A stretch of DNA of 64,000 bases from Prosopocoilus inquinatus (GCA_036172665.1 CM069870.1:63984212-64048211), one strand, 5' to 3'; positions 12,273-24,445 are shown, counted from the stretch's first letter. A program made the numbers and translations. Notes: generated from the sequence alone by a model not told the origin.

Positions 12273-13564
12273 CGTGGGCTGCTGGAAAAGTTTCTGGAAA
12301 CGATATGAAAAAACGCATATGAAATTTGGTAAACGGTATCATTGTTTTTCGAAGTATTCGCCTTTGACGTCAATACACTTTGGCATACGCTCGAACCAAT
12401 TTCTAAAGCACGTTTTCCACTCTAAAGATGGTACCTCAGAAACCAGTGTCCGGAATGTTTCAACCGCTGCTTCAGCCGATGAAAATTGCTCACCACGCAT
12501 TTTATTTTTGATATTTGGGAACAAAAATAAATCATTAGGTGATAAATCAGGTGAATATGGACAATGAGTCATTAATTCAACATTTTTTTTGGACAAAAGA
12601 TCAACTGTTTGACGGCATGAGTGAGAGCTGGCGTTGTCATGATGGAGAATAATTCGTCGATTTCGATTGTTTCTTCTTATTTGATCGATGACTTCCGGCA
12701 AACAAATTGTAGTATACCAATCAGCATTCACGGTTCTTCGATCCTCTAAAGCCACGGTTGCTACATGTCCAGTTAAACCAAAGAAACAAGCAATCATTTG
12801 CTTCGCAACACTGCGTGAACGGACAACTTTTGTTGGTTTTGGTTCATTTTGAAATACCCAAACGGTACATTGTTGTTTACTTTCTGGCTCGTACGAATAG
12901 ATCCACGTTTCGTCACCAGTAACGATGTTATAAACTAAATTTGAACGACCTCCATTGAATTTCTTGAGCATTGCTTCGCACCATTTGACACGACTCTGCT
13001 TTTGCGCTTCTGCTAAATTATGTGGGATCCAACGACTGCAAAGTTTTCGTACGTTCAAATGATCATGCAAAATCTGGTATATTGCTTTCATGTCAATGCG
13101 TAAGGATGCTTGAATCTCGCGGTATGTCACATGTCGATCTCGCTCAAGCATTTCACACATAGCATCTACGTTAGTGGCAACAACAGATGTTGATGGATGA
13201 CCTTAACGAAATTCGTCACTGAGAGAGGTACGTCCACACTGGAATTCGGCAAACCAAGTATAAACACTGCTCTTTGATGATGCTTCATCTCCAAAAGCCA
13301 AATGAAGCCGATCGAGGCATTGTTTCGGCGTTAGACCACATTTGAAATCGTAAAAAATCATGGCAAGAAAATTTTCACGCGAGATTTCCATGTTTACACA
13401 AAATTACTATTTCTCAAATGCTGTACAAACAAAACTAGTTCACTTGGATAGGAACTGTCAATAGAATTATAGGCGAGAATCGTCAAATTTTTCAAATATG
13501 ACAGTTGATAAACACTAAGAATTCTAGACCTACTAAATTCCAGAAAATTTTCCAGCAGCCCACG
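12273..13564 (-). mobile_element. mariner element, copy 1, complete ends
   Basis: A 1292-bp element bounded by 27-28 bp TIRs starting CGTGGGCTGCTGGAAAA at both ends, each flanked by the TA dinucleotide expected for mariner target duplication (12271-12272 and 13565-13566). The transposase frame runs on the minus strand with about 170 bp of untranslated sequence before the start. This is the best-preserved of the three mariner copies in the window. Confidence 0.95.
12339..13391 (-). pseudogene. mariner transposase (DD34D), one nonsense codon
   Basis: 350-codon frame, the usual mariner length. The N-terminal region (MEISRENFLAMIFYDFKCGL) is the paired-like helix-turn-helix domain. The catalytic region shows TGDETW, then LHHDNAS, then YSPDLSPNDLF, with 34 residues between the second and third Asp, which is the D,D34D signature of a cut-and-paste transposase. 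The frame is interrupted once, by TAA at 13203-13205 after SLSDEFR. The other copies read GAA there. Downstream, the frame stays open from the in-frame ATG at 13160 to the stop at 12339. No other break is visible. Without the DNA-binding domain the downstream part alone should not transpose. The start at 13391 matches the start of copies 2 and 3. Confidence 0.95.
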
Positions 13565-13566
13565 TA

Positions 13567-15190
13567 TGTAATTATTATAATTCCAAGTAGACGCGAAGTA
13601 CAAGAGTTTACAAACAAAAAAAAGGTTTGTTCGGCGTCTTGCAAAGATTATCCAAGAACAGTCAGGAGCATCCCCACGATAAAAAAAATCCAACTGTTTC
13701 TGGTCGAATACGTGTGTAATCTTGACAGTTCTAGGATGGTTCGAAAACACTCCTTGCAAGAACCCGAACAAGCCTAAAGACAACAATATTTTGAAAATGC
13801 CTTTCTCATTTTATCACTCAAATCGGAAATACAACAAGTTTTCTGCAACATTCCTATATTCAAAACCCTCTTTGCTTGTTGGTTTCTCTGCATTCTGGTC
13901 TTTCTGGTCCGACCTCGCGACTCCCTTTGCCTTCATTTCCTGAGGTGTACCTGATCATCTCTGTAAAATTCGTCGTTCTTGATTTGAACTTCTTCTCCAG
14001 TTTCTTTCGTTCTCTTACCTAAGCGTTAGAAGATTTCCTTCCCATATAATTTGATATTTTCTTTCTTGTTCAATACCCAAGTTTTAGTTCCGGTATCATA
14101 GGTCGTTATTTTGCTCCACTGGAAACTTTTTCCTAAATTTTTCATTCTCTATAGGTCTCCCGCTGTCTTGCTTTTCTTCGCCAGGGCTTGGGTAGTTTTT
14201 TCTCCCCTTTTAGTTAATGTTATTCTTACACTAGTTTGTTCTCCACTTTCAATAATTGAACCGCTTTTCTTCTACCTCTTCTCATTCATTTTCATATGTA
14301 CGTTTTGTTTTCTTTTCGTATACCTTAATTCCATTCCAGGACTTTGAATACTCTCTCTCTCTCTCTCTCTCTCTTATTTCTCTCTCAGATCTCCTCATCT
14401 ACAATATATCATCCATTACACCATACGCTGATATTGTTTTTTGTGTTCAAAATGGTTTCAGTTTTAAGCCACATGTGCGTTTCTCATTAGCCCAATCAGT
14501 AATTTCTATTAATTTCTATTAATTGTCTTCACATTCCTTAACCATTTACGTCAAACAAACATATTCGTACCACTTCCCTAATCGCCAATTCTCCAAATTT
14601 CCAAAACAGGAAAAACAGCTTAAAGTCTCATTTACTCCCATCGTAACAATTATGAAATGTTTGTTCCCATGAGAATAAACTGAAGATTAAACAATAATTG
14701 AGAAAACGGCCTTTAGGTTCGAGATTTTCACCTCTTTATTAAGATAAAATAATTGGAAACAATTCTATTGATAACTGGAACTAAATAATATTTAAATCGA
14801 GCAATAGAGGAAACCTCCTAGATGCAGTATCATTCTACCCACCTTGGACAACAGATCAGCTCGAGGATAAAATTGTGTATAATTAAAGAAAAATTATAAA
14901 ATTACGCATAAATTCACCATACAACCGCGTCCACAAAGCTTATTTAAAGTTCCTGCAAGGAGCACTTATCGCAAAGGAAAGTGTTAAAATCTTTTTATGT
15001 TTTAATCTTTACTTGTATGTAATTTTTGGTATTTCTGGAACTTTAACTGTATTTTCAGTAAATACTGAAAAAAAAAACAATATGTAAAAGCTTAAATGAA
15101 GGGGGGAGGGATCCACCATGTGGTAATATGAATTAAACTTTACGATAAAAAGATTGATCGTTTATTTATGGGGTTTATTTAGAACACTAA
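13567..15190. other. Spacer, pyrimidine-rich on the plus strand
   Basis: No gene is recognised. Open frames at 13722-13943 and 14111-14522 on + are Phe/Ser/Leu-rich shadows of T/C-rich DNA. Confidence 0.5.
14351..14374. repeat. (CT)12 microsatellite
   Basis: Twenty-four bases of perfect CT repeat, followed by a few more CT-rich bases. Confidence 0.95.
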
Positions 15191-15315
15191 GGGCCGATTT
15201 CATAATAGAACTTTAAATTTAAAGTTACTTTAACCTAATAAAATACGTTTGTTTCCCTATTCTTATAGTGACTTTAAATTAAAGCTTCTTTAAAGTCTGA
15301 TTATGAAAACGGTCT
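15191..15315. mobile_element. MITE, GGGCC type, TAA target duplication
   Basis: A 125-bp element. The left end is GGGCCGATTTCATAAT and the right end, reverse-complemented, is AGACCGTTTTCATAAT. Both continue into an A-CTTTAAA block. TAA is present at 15188-15190 and 15316-15318. This is the same architecture as the elements at 6919 and 20586. Confidence 0.65.
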
Positions 15316-15825
15316 TAAATTAAATCTTTATACTAATTGAGTAAAATTGTTCATCATTTGACCCATGAAAATAATTAATTAAGTTTTACATTACTCGTAG
15401 AGCACTCCCTTGCTTGACAGAACCGAACCAAAAAATAATTTAAGTTTTTATAGTAATCGCTTGCTTAAATGTTCTTTTAGCACTACCTTCGAGGCTAAAC
15501 AAATCACAAATTCATTAACTCACTGACTTTGATTTAATTGTCCGAAGTACGGAACTGATTAACTCACTAACTATTAACTAACTGCCTAATTTGATTTACA
15601 AATTTCTTATAATTATTTTTAATTAAATTAAATTTTTTATACCACCTACGCAAGATGTGACAAAGTGCGTTTCTAAAGATTTGGGTCCAAAGATCATTGT
15701 ACCAAAATTGTCAATGTGTCGCCACCAAACACATTAAGAGTGCGAATAACGTTAATTATTTTGAAAGTAACATGACCTGCTGATATAGCATTCCTCTCAA
15801 AGGATTATCCAAGATATTACAGACT
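15316..15825. other. AT-rich spacer
   Basis: No coding potential or repeats of note are seen. Confidence 0.45.
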
Positions 15826-16086
15826 ATTAAAAATTCTTTGAATAAAATTCATCGAAAGAGAAGCCTGAAGAGTCACTATAAAATTTTTAAGTTAAGTTTC
15901 CAATTCCATTTCTAAACTAGTGCAGATTCGATTTAAAGTCTTGAAAGTGGAATTTCTTCCGAAACATGTCAACTAGTCAACCTATGTTACTGTGATATTC
16001 GTTCAATAAACGGTTGGGAAATTTAACCTAAAATTTTCTAGTGACTCGAAGCTTCTCTTTCGACAAATTTTATTCAAAAAAATTAA
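15826..16086. repeat. Hairpin element with about 70-bp inverted arms
   Basis: The left arm (15826-15900, containing GAATAAAATTCATCGAAAG) is the imperfect reverse complement of the right arm (16013-16086). Shared blocks are CGAAAGAGAAGC, AGTCACTA and AAAATTTT. The loop holds a second small inverted pair (CCAATTCCATTTC and GAAAGTGGAATTTC). It could be a MITE. Target duplications are not clear. Confidence 0.55.
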
Positions 16087-16960
16087 GACTTGGTTTTCAT
16101 TTGTTAGCATGGAATTCCCTGTACTAAAACGTTAAATTAATTAAAGTTCCATCGAGCGAAGTGAGCTAAACAGAAATCGGAAAAACATGCTAAACAATTT
16201 CCGCCGCGATTAAGTCCATGTCGTCGTTCGCATATGCGAAGTGCTCACTATGCAATTTTGTCAATCAAATCTAAAAACACTCGCGTTACTCCAAAAATAA
16301 AAATAAAACGAATTTTGATGATAATTTTTCAAACGGTATGGTAGTTATATCAATCAAGGATTCAGAGGTTATGAAGACAAAAGTCTTTACAGCAGACAAT
16401 TTGCGAATTCCAACTGGCAACTCAGACCACCACCATCTAACCGGCTTCCAATGTTGCCAGATTGGCGCAATTTCACCAATCAGGCTATTTTTATATGATA
16501 TTTGGCATTAAGGATTTGGTTTAGCAATTCTTTTGTTCAAGAATATTAAAAGAGAAAAGAAATTCTTAAAAATGCATTTCCCTGTAGTCTACATTCGCTC
16601 CCTTATATTCTCAGATTACTTACAAACGTCAATACTTCTTTGAGGTATAACAGATAAAAGTCAGAATATTTTTTTCTTTATTTTGTTGAAATACGGATCT
16701 TAACAAAAGTTGTAAGTGTAAGTGCAACTATCTCGAAAATCGTAAGCTTTAGATCGATAACATTTTACATTAATTTGTTAGAAACTGAGCCCTTCAAATG
16801 TATAAAAATATACAGGGCATTTCATTTAATTTTTTTTTGAGAAATTTTTACTTTTCAGTTTAAATTGACTCTATGCAAACGTAGGAGATGTTTTTGGCGG
16901 GCAGAGTATCTAGAAAGCGTTACTGTTACTCACAGAGTAATTAGCAAGCTTAAGAATTGG

Positions 16961-17327
16961 GCCCACTTAGTATGGACGCTTTTTACGCCGGATGTACTCC
17001 TTCCACCTTTGCGCGGCTGCGAAGCTTTTAATTGACGTTGAATGGAGAGGGACGACTGTGTAAATGTATTTAATCTTCAAACGTTCAAAACGTTTTTCGC
17101 ACATCCTAGAGAGCTAATAGAAGAAACTTTCTGTTTGAAAATATTAAAATGCATGTGATAGTCGCTGCAAATCACCACTTACTTTTAAATATTTAATTTC
17201 AAACAATAAAATCGCGTACAAGTCGACAACGACGTGCTCGATGCAGCTAGATGGGATAACTCTCTTCCAAATACTGCGGGTGGAGCTAGTACAGTCCATA
17301 CTGATCGCGGAACAAGTGGGCCGATTT
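16961..17327. repeat. Degenerate inverted-repeat element
   Basis: The left end (GGCCCACTTAGTATGGAC) and the reverse complement of the right end share GGCCCACTT, AGTATGGAC, TGTACT and CCACC in the same order. The right arm has about 13 extra bases after CCCACTT. It abuts the dispersed repeat starting at about 17340. It is probably an old MITE. Confidence 0.4.
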
Positions 17328-17339
17328 CTTTTCTTTGGT

Positions 17340-17815
17340 AATTAGCAAAGGGAGGATCTAAGAAAGTGAATTGCCTGAAACCAGTTTGAGACAGCGGGAG
17401 CCCACTCGACGCGGGGGTCTTAATCGAAGCGTTAAATGTTTCGCCTACTTATACGTGATTTTTAATCAATCAGTCTAATATCGCCACGGTAACAATGCGA
17501 ATATAATTCCGGAAGCTAATAACATCTCTTTCTTGAATTTAGAAACAACAATTTAGTTGATTTAACTTAGATAGAAACACGACACGTTTCTGCAGCACAC
17601 TCTCTGGTGCGCATCGTGTCCGAGCATCGCAATCAATCGCGACATTATTGTGAATCATACCGTCCTAACGAATGCATTATTACTTTGGCTTACCGATTGT
17701 TCACTATCAGCTAGACGCGCTGCGCCGGCAAATATGAGGCGTGTACACAATCTATTTATAACATCACACCGCTTCGTTGCAATAGTAAAGTTTTACACTT
17801 TTTTCTGTCCGCCAT
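17340..17815 (+). repeat. Dispersed 0.48-kb repeat, copy A
   Basis: This segment is repeated in inverted orientation at 35632-36110 with only scattered differences. Shared landmarks include AGCATCGCAATCAATCGCG, TTGTTCACTATCGGCTAGAC-like and CTTCGTTGCAATAGTAAA blocks. Similarity ends sharply near CCGCCAT in both copies. It is not simple sequence. It could be an LTR, a SINE or an unclassified element. No TIRs, tail or protein are recognisable. Confidence 0.7.
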
Positions 17816-18660
17816 GTGGTAATTAGTTAGGCAACTTTTTTGGACAGTGATTATGAATAAAATACTTCTACATTCGGGCTCTTTAATTATTGAATAGCAG
17901 TATGTTACGAATGCTTTGATTTAGGGCTATAGTGGAATGAAAGATATTTGACTGAGAGGTCTATCGAAGAGTGCAATAAAAATTAGTATACTTCGATGTA
18001 TTTTATCAAGTCATAGTTTCACAATTTTGCGCTTCACAAAGGAAAGCAGCAGCCAATAAAGAAAAGAGTGCGCTATTTAAGGTTTTAGAAATGATAGAAA
18101 AAGACATATCATGGTTGAATACTAATGGTTATAATTTCTAGATTTTGTTAGGTGATTGGCTAATAATTGTTTTAAGTTGGTAGAACTAATTGAATGTGGG
18201 GGGCGCTTTGGGGAACTATTTTTTGGACATAGAAATAAACCCATTGAGCATTTTCAAGAAAAAAAAATGTTTAAATAATAGTTATTTTATTGTTTAAATA
18301 GTTATTAAATATTCCATGCCCATAGAGATTCTGACGTCATATATTTGTAAAACTAACTCTCTTTCTGTTACATACGACGGAGTATAAGCTAGTCCACGTG
18401 GACGCGAAAATTTCTATAAATTGAATGGAGACTTTTTTTGTAAAAATACCACAATATCTTCTCGTACGTACAATTTCAATGTATCAATCAATACGACTTG
18501 ATAAAATACAATTTACTATACGTTAGTACATGTTCATATTGGAGATATGCGCCCTGCTCCCTGATCTCATTTTTCGTAACAGAAGTTAGCCATCGTGTCA
18601 TTTCCTATGATACAAACTCACTGAATTTTATTTTATTTTTGATAGATATTTCAAAATTGC
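17816..18660. other. AT-rich spacer
   Basis: Nothing is recognised in it. Confidence 0.45.
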
Positions 18661-18668
18661 TTTTCAGT

Positions 18669-18880
18669 TTCCGCTGGCGAACGAGTTAAACAATGAGGTA
18701 CTTTTATTTGAAACGTGTTTTCTCATCACTTTTAACCGTCACTGCATCCACCTGCAATGTGGTGACCTTTGATCGTGCAACATTTTTCTCTGTATGCAGC
18801 GCAATTTTGAACGTAATGATTACGGTACCATCTATCTATTCAGAACTGCATTGCCGACAACTGATAAATGAATGTAAGTA
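18669..18880 (+). pseudogene. Possible chemoreceptor-like exon, frameshifted
   Basis: A pyrimidine-rich splice-acceptor-like run (TTGCTTTTCAG, ending at about 18668) precedes a frame reading LANELNNEVLLFETCFL. The theme continues one frame over as LTVTASTCNVVTFDRATFF followed by a hydrophobic stretch. The pattern recalls the C-terminal exons of insect gustatory receptors, where a short acidic/amphipathic segment leads to a TA-CNF-like motif and the last membrane helix. The final TY...QF motif of that family is absent, the frames do not join, and no upstream exons are visible. It is either a decayed exon or chance. Confidence 0.2.
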
Positions 18881-18894
18881 GAATTTATCTTGTC

Positions 18895-20273
18895 AGACTT
18901 GCCACGGACGTAAAGCACAATATTTTCGCTTTGTATTAGCTAACTCCAATGTTTGCACTGACATGACAGTAAAAATGACGATAATAAATCGGTCGTACCG
19001 CGCTGTCACAAATATTAAATGAATTTGTTGTCTTTTTATGCACCACACACAAAAAAGGCTCTGTATTACGTATATTGCGTCGCTCCAATGATAACATCAT
19101 AACAACAAATAATAAATTGTCGTATTAAAAATAACACGGAACGAAGTTGCTAATTTGATGGGAGCCGGCTCCGAAAATAGCCAATGCCACCGAATTTTTG
19201 GATTCGAGGTGCGACGGCGACGGCGGCAACGGCGTTTCGTGCAAATTAAAACGCACGTCATGTACTGAACGTTTTTGCCCGAATGAATTATTCCACGCCG
19301 GATTTAAAAACAACACGTGTAAACCACGACGTGGTCTTAATTGAGACTTATGTGGCACATTAAACGAGCCATTAACGGCTGCATGCGGGTGCGATATTAG
19401 ATTTTTCATGACACAAGGAGACCGGAAAAGGAAGGAAACACAAAACGTCCCTGTATTTCGTAACGACTTTTTTTTAAATTTTCTACAGAAACTTATATAA
19501 TTTATAAAATTTAAGATTGCATGTGGGACGGAGAGGGGAATTGTATGAATCAATCAAATCCTTTGCATACATATTTTGTCAAACATTTGGCAAACCGTTA
19601 AAAAGAATGAGTCTCAAACTCAGATTGTTCTGATAACTATTTTTAGAAAATTCCAGCTGAAAGAAGAAATTTGTGCCTAAAATGAAAAGCCTGTGGAGGA
19701 AGGAAAGTTCGTCAGTAGTAAAGCGAACAAAAGAGGGAGCAACAGTCGCAAACATACCTCTCCGGAATTCCACGGACGAGGCCTGAGACAAACTCTTAAT
19801 GAGTTTAATGATCCTCCAGAACCAAATCAGACCCGACGAAACGTCGTACAACGAGAAATCCTTCCACGAATAACCAAAGTGTGGACCGACCGCCAGGACG
19901 GCTACAACGCACCCTCACAAACAACACCACCAGACCGCTAAAACGACTGACGCTCTGAAGCGCGCCACAAATTAATAAGGCGAAACCAACCATGCCCCCA
20001 AATGTTTGAAAAGAGGGTTTGCACGAATCAAAACCAACGTGACATAAGCAGAGACCAACGGATATCAATATGACGTAAGAGAACGCCAATAACGTCAAAT
20101 GCCGAGAGTAAGGCCAATTAAACTAACCGTCGAAATGATAGCTCGCAAAAACCTGTAGTTTGCAGTTTGCATAAACTGATATAATAAGAAAAAACGACGC
20201 TGGAAACTTTATGAGTGTCTGAACGTATGGAATAACAATTTCGGCACAAATCTCACAAGCTAGAAGAAAAAGT
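18895..20273. other. Spacer without a supported gene
   Basis: Open frames at 19125-19553 and 19805-20098 (minus) and 19693-19941 (plus) overlap one another and lack recognisable domains. The 19700-20060 part is AC-rich on the plus strand. Confidence 0.45.
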
Positions 20274-20368
20274 TGCGCTTGCAATCGTTTCAACAGATGA
20301 TGCAATCCTATTAAAAAGATGCGCTTGTAATCGGTTCAACAGATGAAGCAATCCTATTAAAAGATACA
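20274..20368. repeat. 47-bp tandem duplication
   Basis: GCGCTTG(C/T)AATCG(T/G)TTCA to CCTATTAAAA(A)GAT occurs twice, starting at 20274 and 20321, with only three or four differences. Confidence 0.9.
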
Positions 20369-20585
20369 AAATCTCCCTGTTTGGGGGCTACAATGTCAAG
20401 TCAAGAAGCGACCGTAGGATGTCGCTGTTTTATCTGTTCGTCGATATTATTTATTTAAAACCATAAAGGAGTACGGAGCCCTCGAGAATTTTGCACTAAT
20501 TCATAGCTGGAGTATTTCAATATAAAAGCCCAAACAAAGGTTTAAAATAAAACACAAAGCGCGAGATTACTTGCAATTCGCCTAA

Positions 20586-20713
20586 GGTCCAGTTTTACAA
20601 ATGCGGCTCAACTTTGAGCTGAGGCTTAAACCCTTAGCAATGATTATTTCAACAGTTGTTGTGAAGGATTTAAGCTTTGGCTCAAAGTTAAACCGTCATT
20701 GTAAAACTGGGCC
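20586..20713. mobile_element. MITE, GGGCC type, TAA target duplication
   Basis: A 128-bp element with ends GGTCCAGTTTTACAA and (reverse-complemented) GGCCCAGTTTTACAA, flanked by TAA at 20583-20585 and 20714-20716. The arms continue as matching CTCAACTTTGAGC-like and AACTTTGAGCC-like blocks, giving roughly 47-bp imperfect TIRs. This fits a PIF/Harbinger-type MITE. Confidence 0.75.
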
Positions 20714-20716
20714 TAA

Positions 20717-22350
20717 GTCGTCACTCCAGTGAGGGCGAAGCGTCTGTAATCGCAAGAAAGTTGCGGCAAATAAAGGGTTTTTTAAACACAGAAAAGAATT
20801 TCTTAATACTGTGAAATCGGAAATAAAGTTGAGTTGAAAGGATATCCAGGTTGTTTCCTGAAACCGGTTTTCACACCGTAACTAAACTCGCACAAACGAT
20901 AAGCGGAAAAGAAAACCATAAATTTTAAAACAACTTAATATTTCCTGTCATTTTCGATACAATTAACACGTACTTAAACCTTTTTATTTCTGTTAATGTC
21001 TATCTAATATCTAAGAGCGTGTTTCGTTACTCCAAAGGTTAACAGAAAAGGCCGCGGAACATACGTTTCCGATTATTTACATTCGCGGAGAGAAAAAAAA
21101 TCTGCTTACTGATTCATTTATTTTAGCCTGTATTGTACACTTAAACATCTACATGTCTCAAAAGAAATTTTCTCATCGTCACTGTTTTCTAATTTTACAG
21201 GAAAACATTTTTAAGGTTTCGAATTTCATAGAAAATCAGAAAAATTGCATGAAATCGTACATATTTATACCACAGCGTGTTAATCGAGCTGTTTACTTGA
21301 GATTTGGACAGTTACTACACTCGATTAGCTACCAGAATGTGTGTCATAATCTGAAAATGCCCAAAACGTGACGCAACACGTTCTTTGCGTAAGCTTTCGA
21401 CATGGTTTTGAACCCTTTCACAAGATTTCTTGTGGTGGAAAGAGAATGGTGCTTAAATTACCATGTGTTATTCTCCATCAGTGCTTGATAATCACCTTCC
21501 ATCTCCTTTAGCCACAAATCCTTACCGGAACATGTTACGGTGCGAAATTTCGTACATTAGGTGTGTCATTCTACGCACATATCGAACTTTCTAGAAAGCG
21601 ATGGTTTATTTCTGGAAAATTATTTCCAGCATGCTACTTTAAGGTGTCCTTCAAATGACCCATCATTTTAAACACTTGTCTACCTCGTATTTTTTTTATT
21701 ATTCCTGCGGCGGCATCTTTGGCGGCCTAACATCAAAGGACAAAAGCTGCTTTAATGTTTTTCTGTGGCGACAGACCATTTATTATCCAGCGAGTCACGC
21801 ATTCTGTTGTTATAATATTGTGAACACCTGCACAACAAAAGAGCTGCCATACCTGAAATGTTGACATGCTTATATTTCGAGTGTTATTGCTTCTTTATAT
21901 TTCAGTTTTAAAAAAGCAAACATTTGGGGTGCGGCTTTCTTTGAGCGGCAAACATCAAACGATTTCCAACAGTTTACACTGCATTCGGTTTGCACACGCC
22001 ACGCAATATGCGGTACATGAGGGGTACGGGTTTGCGTTGCTAGGCGCAATTATGTGTCGAGTGATAGCTTGTAATCTAAGATATTACTTTGGGAAGCGCA
22101 GCGTCGCTTGTGACTTCATCAGCTGCGTTGGGATTTAGCCTCGTTGTGGGTGCTGCCGTCCTTTTAGCTTAACGAGGACTTCAAAAAAGTCGCATACTTC
22201 GACAGCTGAGGCCGGTTTGACGTAGTGCTCTGAAGATAAATAAGCTCCAGAAGATTTTAGTCAGCCTGATCCAAGGGCGTATTTGGACAGGTATCTTTTG
22301 GGCATGACCGACGCTCCTCTGGCTCAGATTATAATTGCATCTTTCTCCGT
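20717..22350. other. Spacer without a supported gene
   Basis: Open frames at 21153-21371, 21655-21864 and 21866-22138 on + show no domain and overlap stops in related frames. They are not annotated as genes. Confidence 0.45.
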
Positions 22351-22354
22351 TACA

Positions 22355-22490
22355 GGCTTTTATTGTGGGCGTATTTGGACAGGCTTCTATTGTGGACTTC
22401 CGTATTTGAACATTCTTTTATTGTGGACTTCCGTATGGGCTTGAATTGCTTCTATATTTGGACAGACTTTTATTGAGCTTCTAGTACAGT
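22355..22490. repeat. Degenerate 40-50 bp tandem repeat
   Basis: Phrases such as TTTTATTGTGG, CGTATTTGGACAGGCTT and TGGACTTCCGTAT recur three or four times with changing spacing. Confidence 0.6.
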
Positions 22491-23235
22491 TTCTACTATA
22501 GGCTTCCACCGTAGGCCCTCACCTTCTGCTTACACCTACCGCTTTGATCCACAGACTTATATTATGACGTTATGATCAATAAACTAGTGTATAAACTTCA
22601 TCTCCTTTCTTAATTTTCGGAAAAAAATAAGTGTTGCTCAATTTTTCACGTTTAACCTCACACTCGTCACGACTGAGCTGCTGGCTGTGCTGGAAGGCAA
22701 TTCCCCAGCACGATATCTTACTATTACTCATTGTTAGGTAGCTAGTAAACGTCCCATGGCTTCTTCTACTGTTGTTTAATCTTGTTGTTCAACAATTTGC
22801 GTTGGTCTTTTATCGTCTCTCTTTCGCCATAAAGAAGCGAACACCGGAACAGTATGCATCGGTTAAGTTGGAAGCCTATGGTCGGGGTTAAGTTCAAATT
22901 GCAATTATCATTCGGTTTCCCCAAATGAAGATCTAAAATTCTCACCCATTTTATTTATTTCGTCAGGGTATGTGTTATCGCCAGACTGCGTCTATGGCTA
23001 TCAATAATATTGATACCAGAAAATAAGTCGGAGGAAGGGGGCATAAATCCTTGTAAGCATGAACTAATCTATTTGGCTCCAAGTATAAACTTCTTTTCTC
23101 ATCTGTTGGAACTTTCAAGGCAGCCTTTGCCCTAAATCCATTAGCCAATTAGTATGCAGTGTATGGCTTTGCTCGCCGTTATCATTTTGCTTACTTACTT
23201 CTTCTTCTTACTTACGTCTACTTATGTACTTGCAC
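22491..23235. other. Spacer without a supported gene
   Basis: Nothing is recognised. Confidence 0.4.
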
Positions 23236-23340
23236 CGGGAGTGTTAGATAAGACGCTTATCTCGGGTTATTCAAGACACTTGGTTCGGAGAACGGGAGTG
23301 TTAGATGAGACGCTTATCTCGGGTTATGCAAGACACTTGC
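23236..23340. repeat. 58-bp tandem duplication with palindromic core
   Basis: CGGGAGTGTTAGAT(A/G)AGACG and the following CTTATCTCGGGTTAT occur twice, 58 bp apart. The core AGATAAG-ACG-CTTATCT is a perfect 7-bp-arm inverted repeat in the first unit. A decayed third unit (GTGTTAGCAAGAC, about 23355) follows. Confidence 0.8.
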
Positions 23341-24164
23341 ATTAGAGGATGATAGTGTTAGCAAGACTCTTGCTAAAGGTCGCTTAGACCGGATTCAGCT
23401 GAACGCATTCAACTGAATGTCTGCTGCGAGCCGCACTTTTATACCATTCGGTGAATAGCGGTCCACTTCTCAATCCCGTAGTAAATGCTCCTTCCTTAAC
23501 AGAAACTTTATTAATAACATTTACAAACTATGTACGCGAAAGCACTTCGTTACAAGATGTACCGTGGTAGCGGCTATGTTGAATAATATGATTTGAAGTT
23601 CGCGATTGTTGCTTGCAGACATACTAAATGGAGCAAACCGTTTTGGTTCAACATGGTTAAACGCTTTTGAACTGAAAATGAAGTACCGATGGAAATTGTA
23701 AAAGTAATGCTAAAAGCTTTGACTCAAAACTTGAGGGAACGACGAGGACGAGTAGATGAAACTTGCAACCGATATCCATCCAAACGTTTTTGCAGAAGGA
23801 CGGTAAAACCTCTTGCATTTGTAGCTAAACGAGAAGCATGAACAAGCCCCTTCCTGTTCAATTCGCACAAGAAGCAGACGCTCAAGTGAGAAAATGACAT
23901 CTTAGTAGTAAATGGCATTGTAAAGATTGCACCATAAGCAGTTGATTAAGTCAAAGGGTTCAATGCGAATTTATGATGACTTTATTCAAAGTGGCGATGA
24001 AACCATAGTTGGATATTGAACAATACCGGCTGCCTAGACCCGTCGAGCTTTTACAGAAACTCCAAAATGAAAACAAAAATCGAAGATTGATTTGTCAAAA
24101 CTCGAATTGTTTATTATTCCAGTAGCAGCGACTTTCATTTTGACGGACTTTAGCATTTTTCAAC
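23341..24164. other. Spacer, possibly decayed retroelement
   Basis: Plus-strand translation near 23630-23900 gives short protein-like stretches (for example NLRERRGRVDETC) broken by stops. No family can be named. Confidence 0.3.
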
Positions 24165-24432
24165 GATTTACGTACTAAGTCATGTACTTGGTCGCAAAAT
24201 ACCTTGACATTATTGTCACAAGACAAAATGATGAGCTGCACTTGCAGACATTGGAAGAACTGTTTCACCGATTGATTGGATCGAAACGGATTACGGTGTA
24301 ATCACGAAAAATGTGACTTCTTCAAGAATCAAGTTGGAAGGTACTTGCGGAATGTCATTTCGAAGAGATGGGTTTCGACCTTTAGATTCCAGAATGCAGG
24401 CAAGTCAGGTCTTATTACTAGGTAATCAATTA
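24165..24432 (+). repeat. 268-bp direct repeat, copy 1
   Basis: Nearly identical to 26188-26455 (constant offset of 2023 bp), from GATTTACGTACTAAGTCATG to CTAGGTAATCAATTA. It differs at only about ten positions. The flanks differ completely. Copy 1 runs straight into a gypsy-type RNase H fragment, so the repeat may be part of that retroelement. Confidence 0.9.
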
Positions 24433-24445
24433 TTATATCCTCTAA

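Noticed and set aside
12250..12567. Plus-strand proteins opposite mariner (also 51122-51394 and 59800-60081)
   Set aside because: Antisense shadows of the C-terminal transposase coding region.
19693..19941. Charged 82-codon protein
   Set aside because: AC/AG-rich composition, an overlapping antisense frame of similar length, and no domain.
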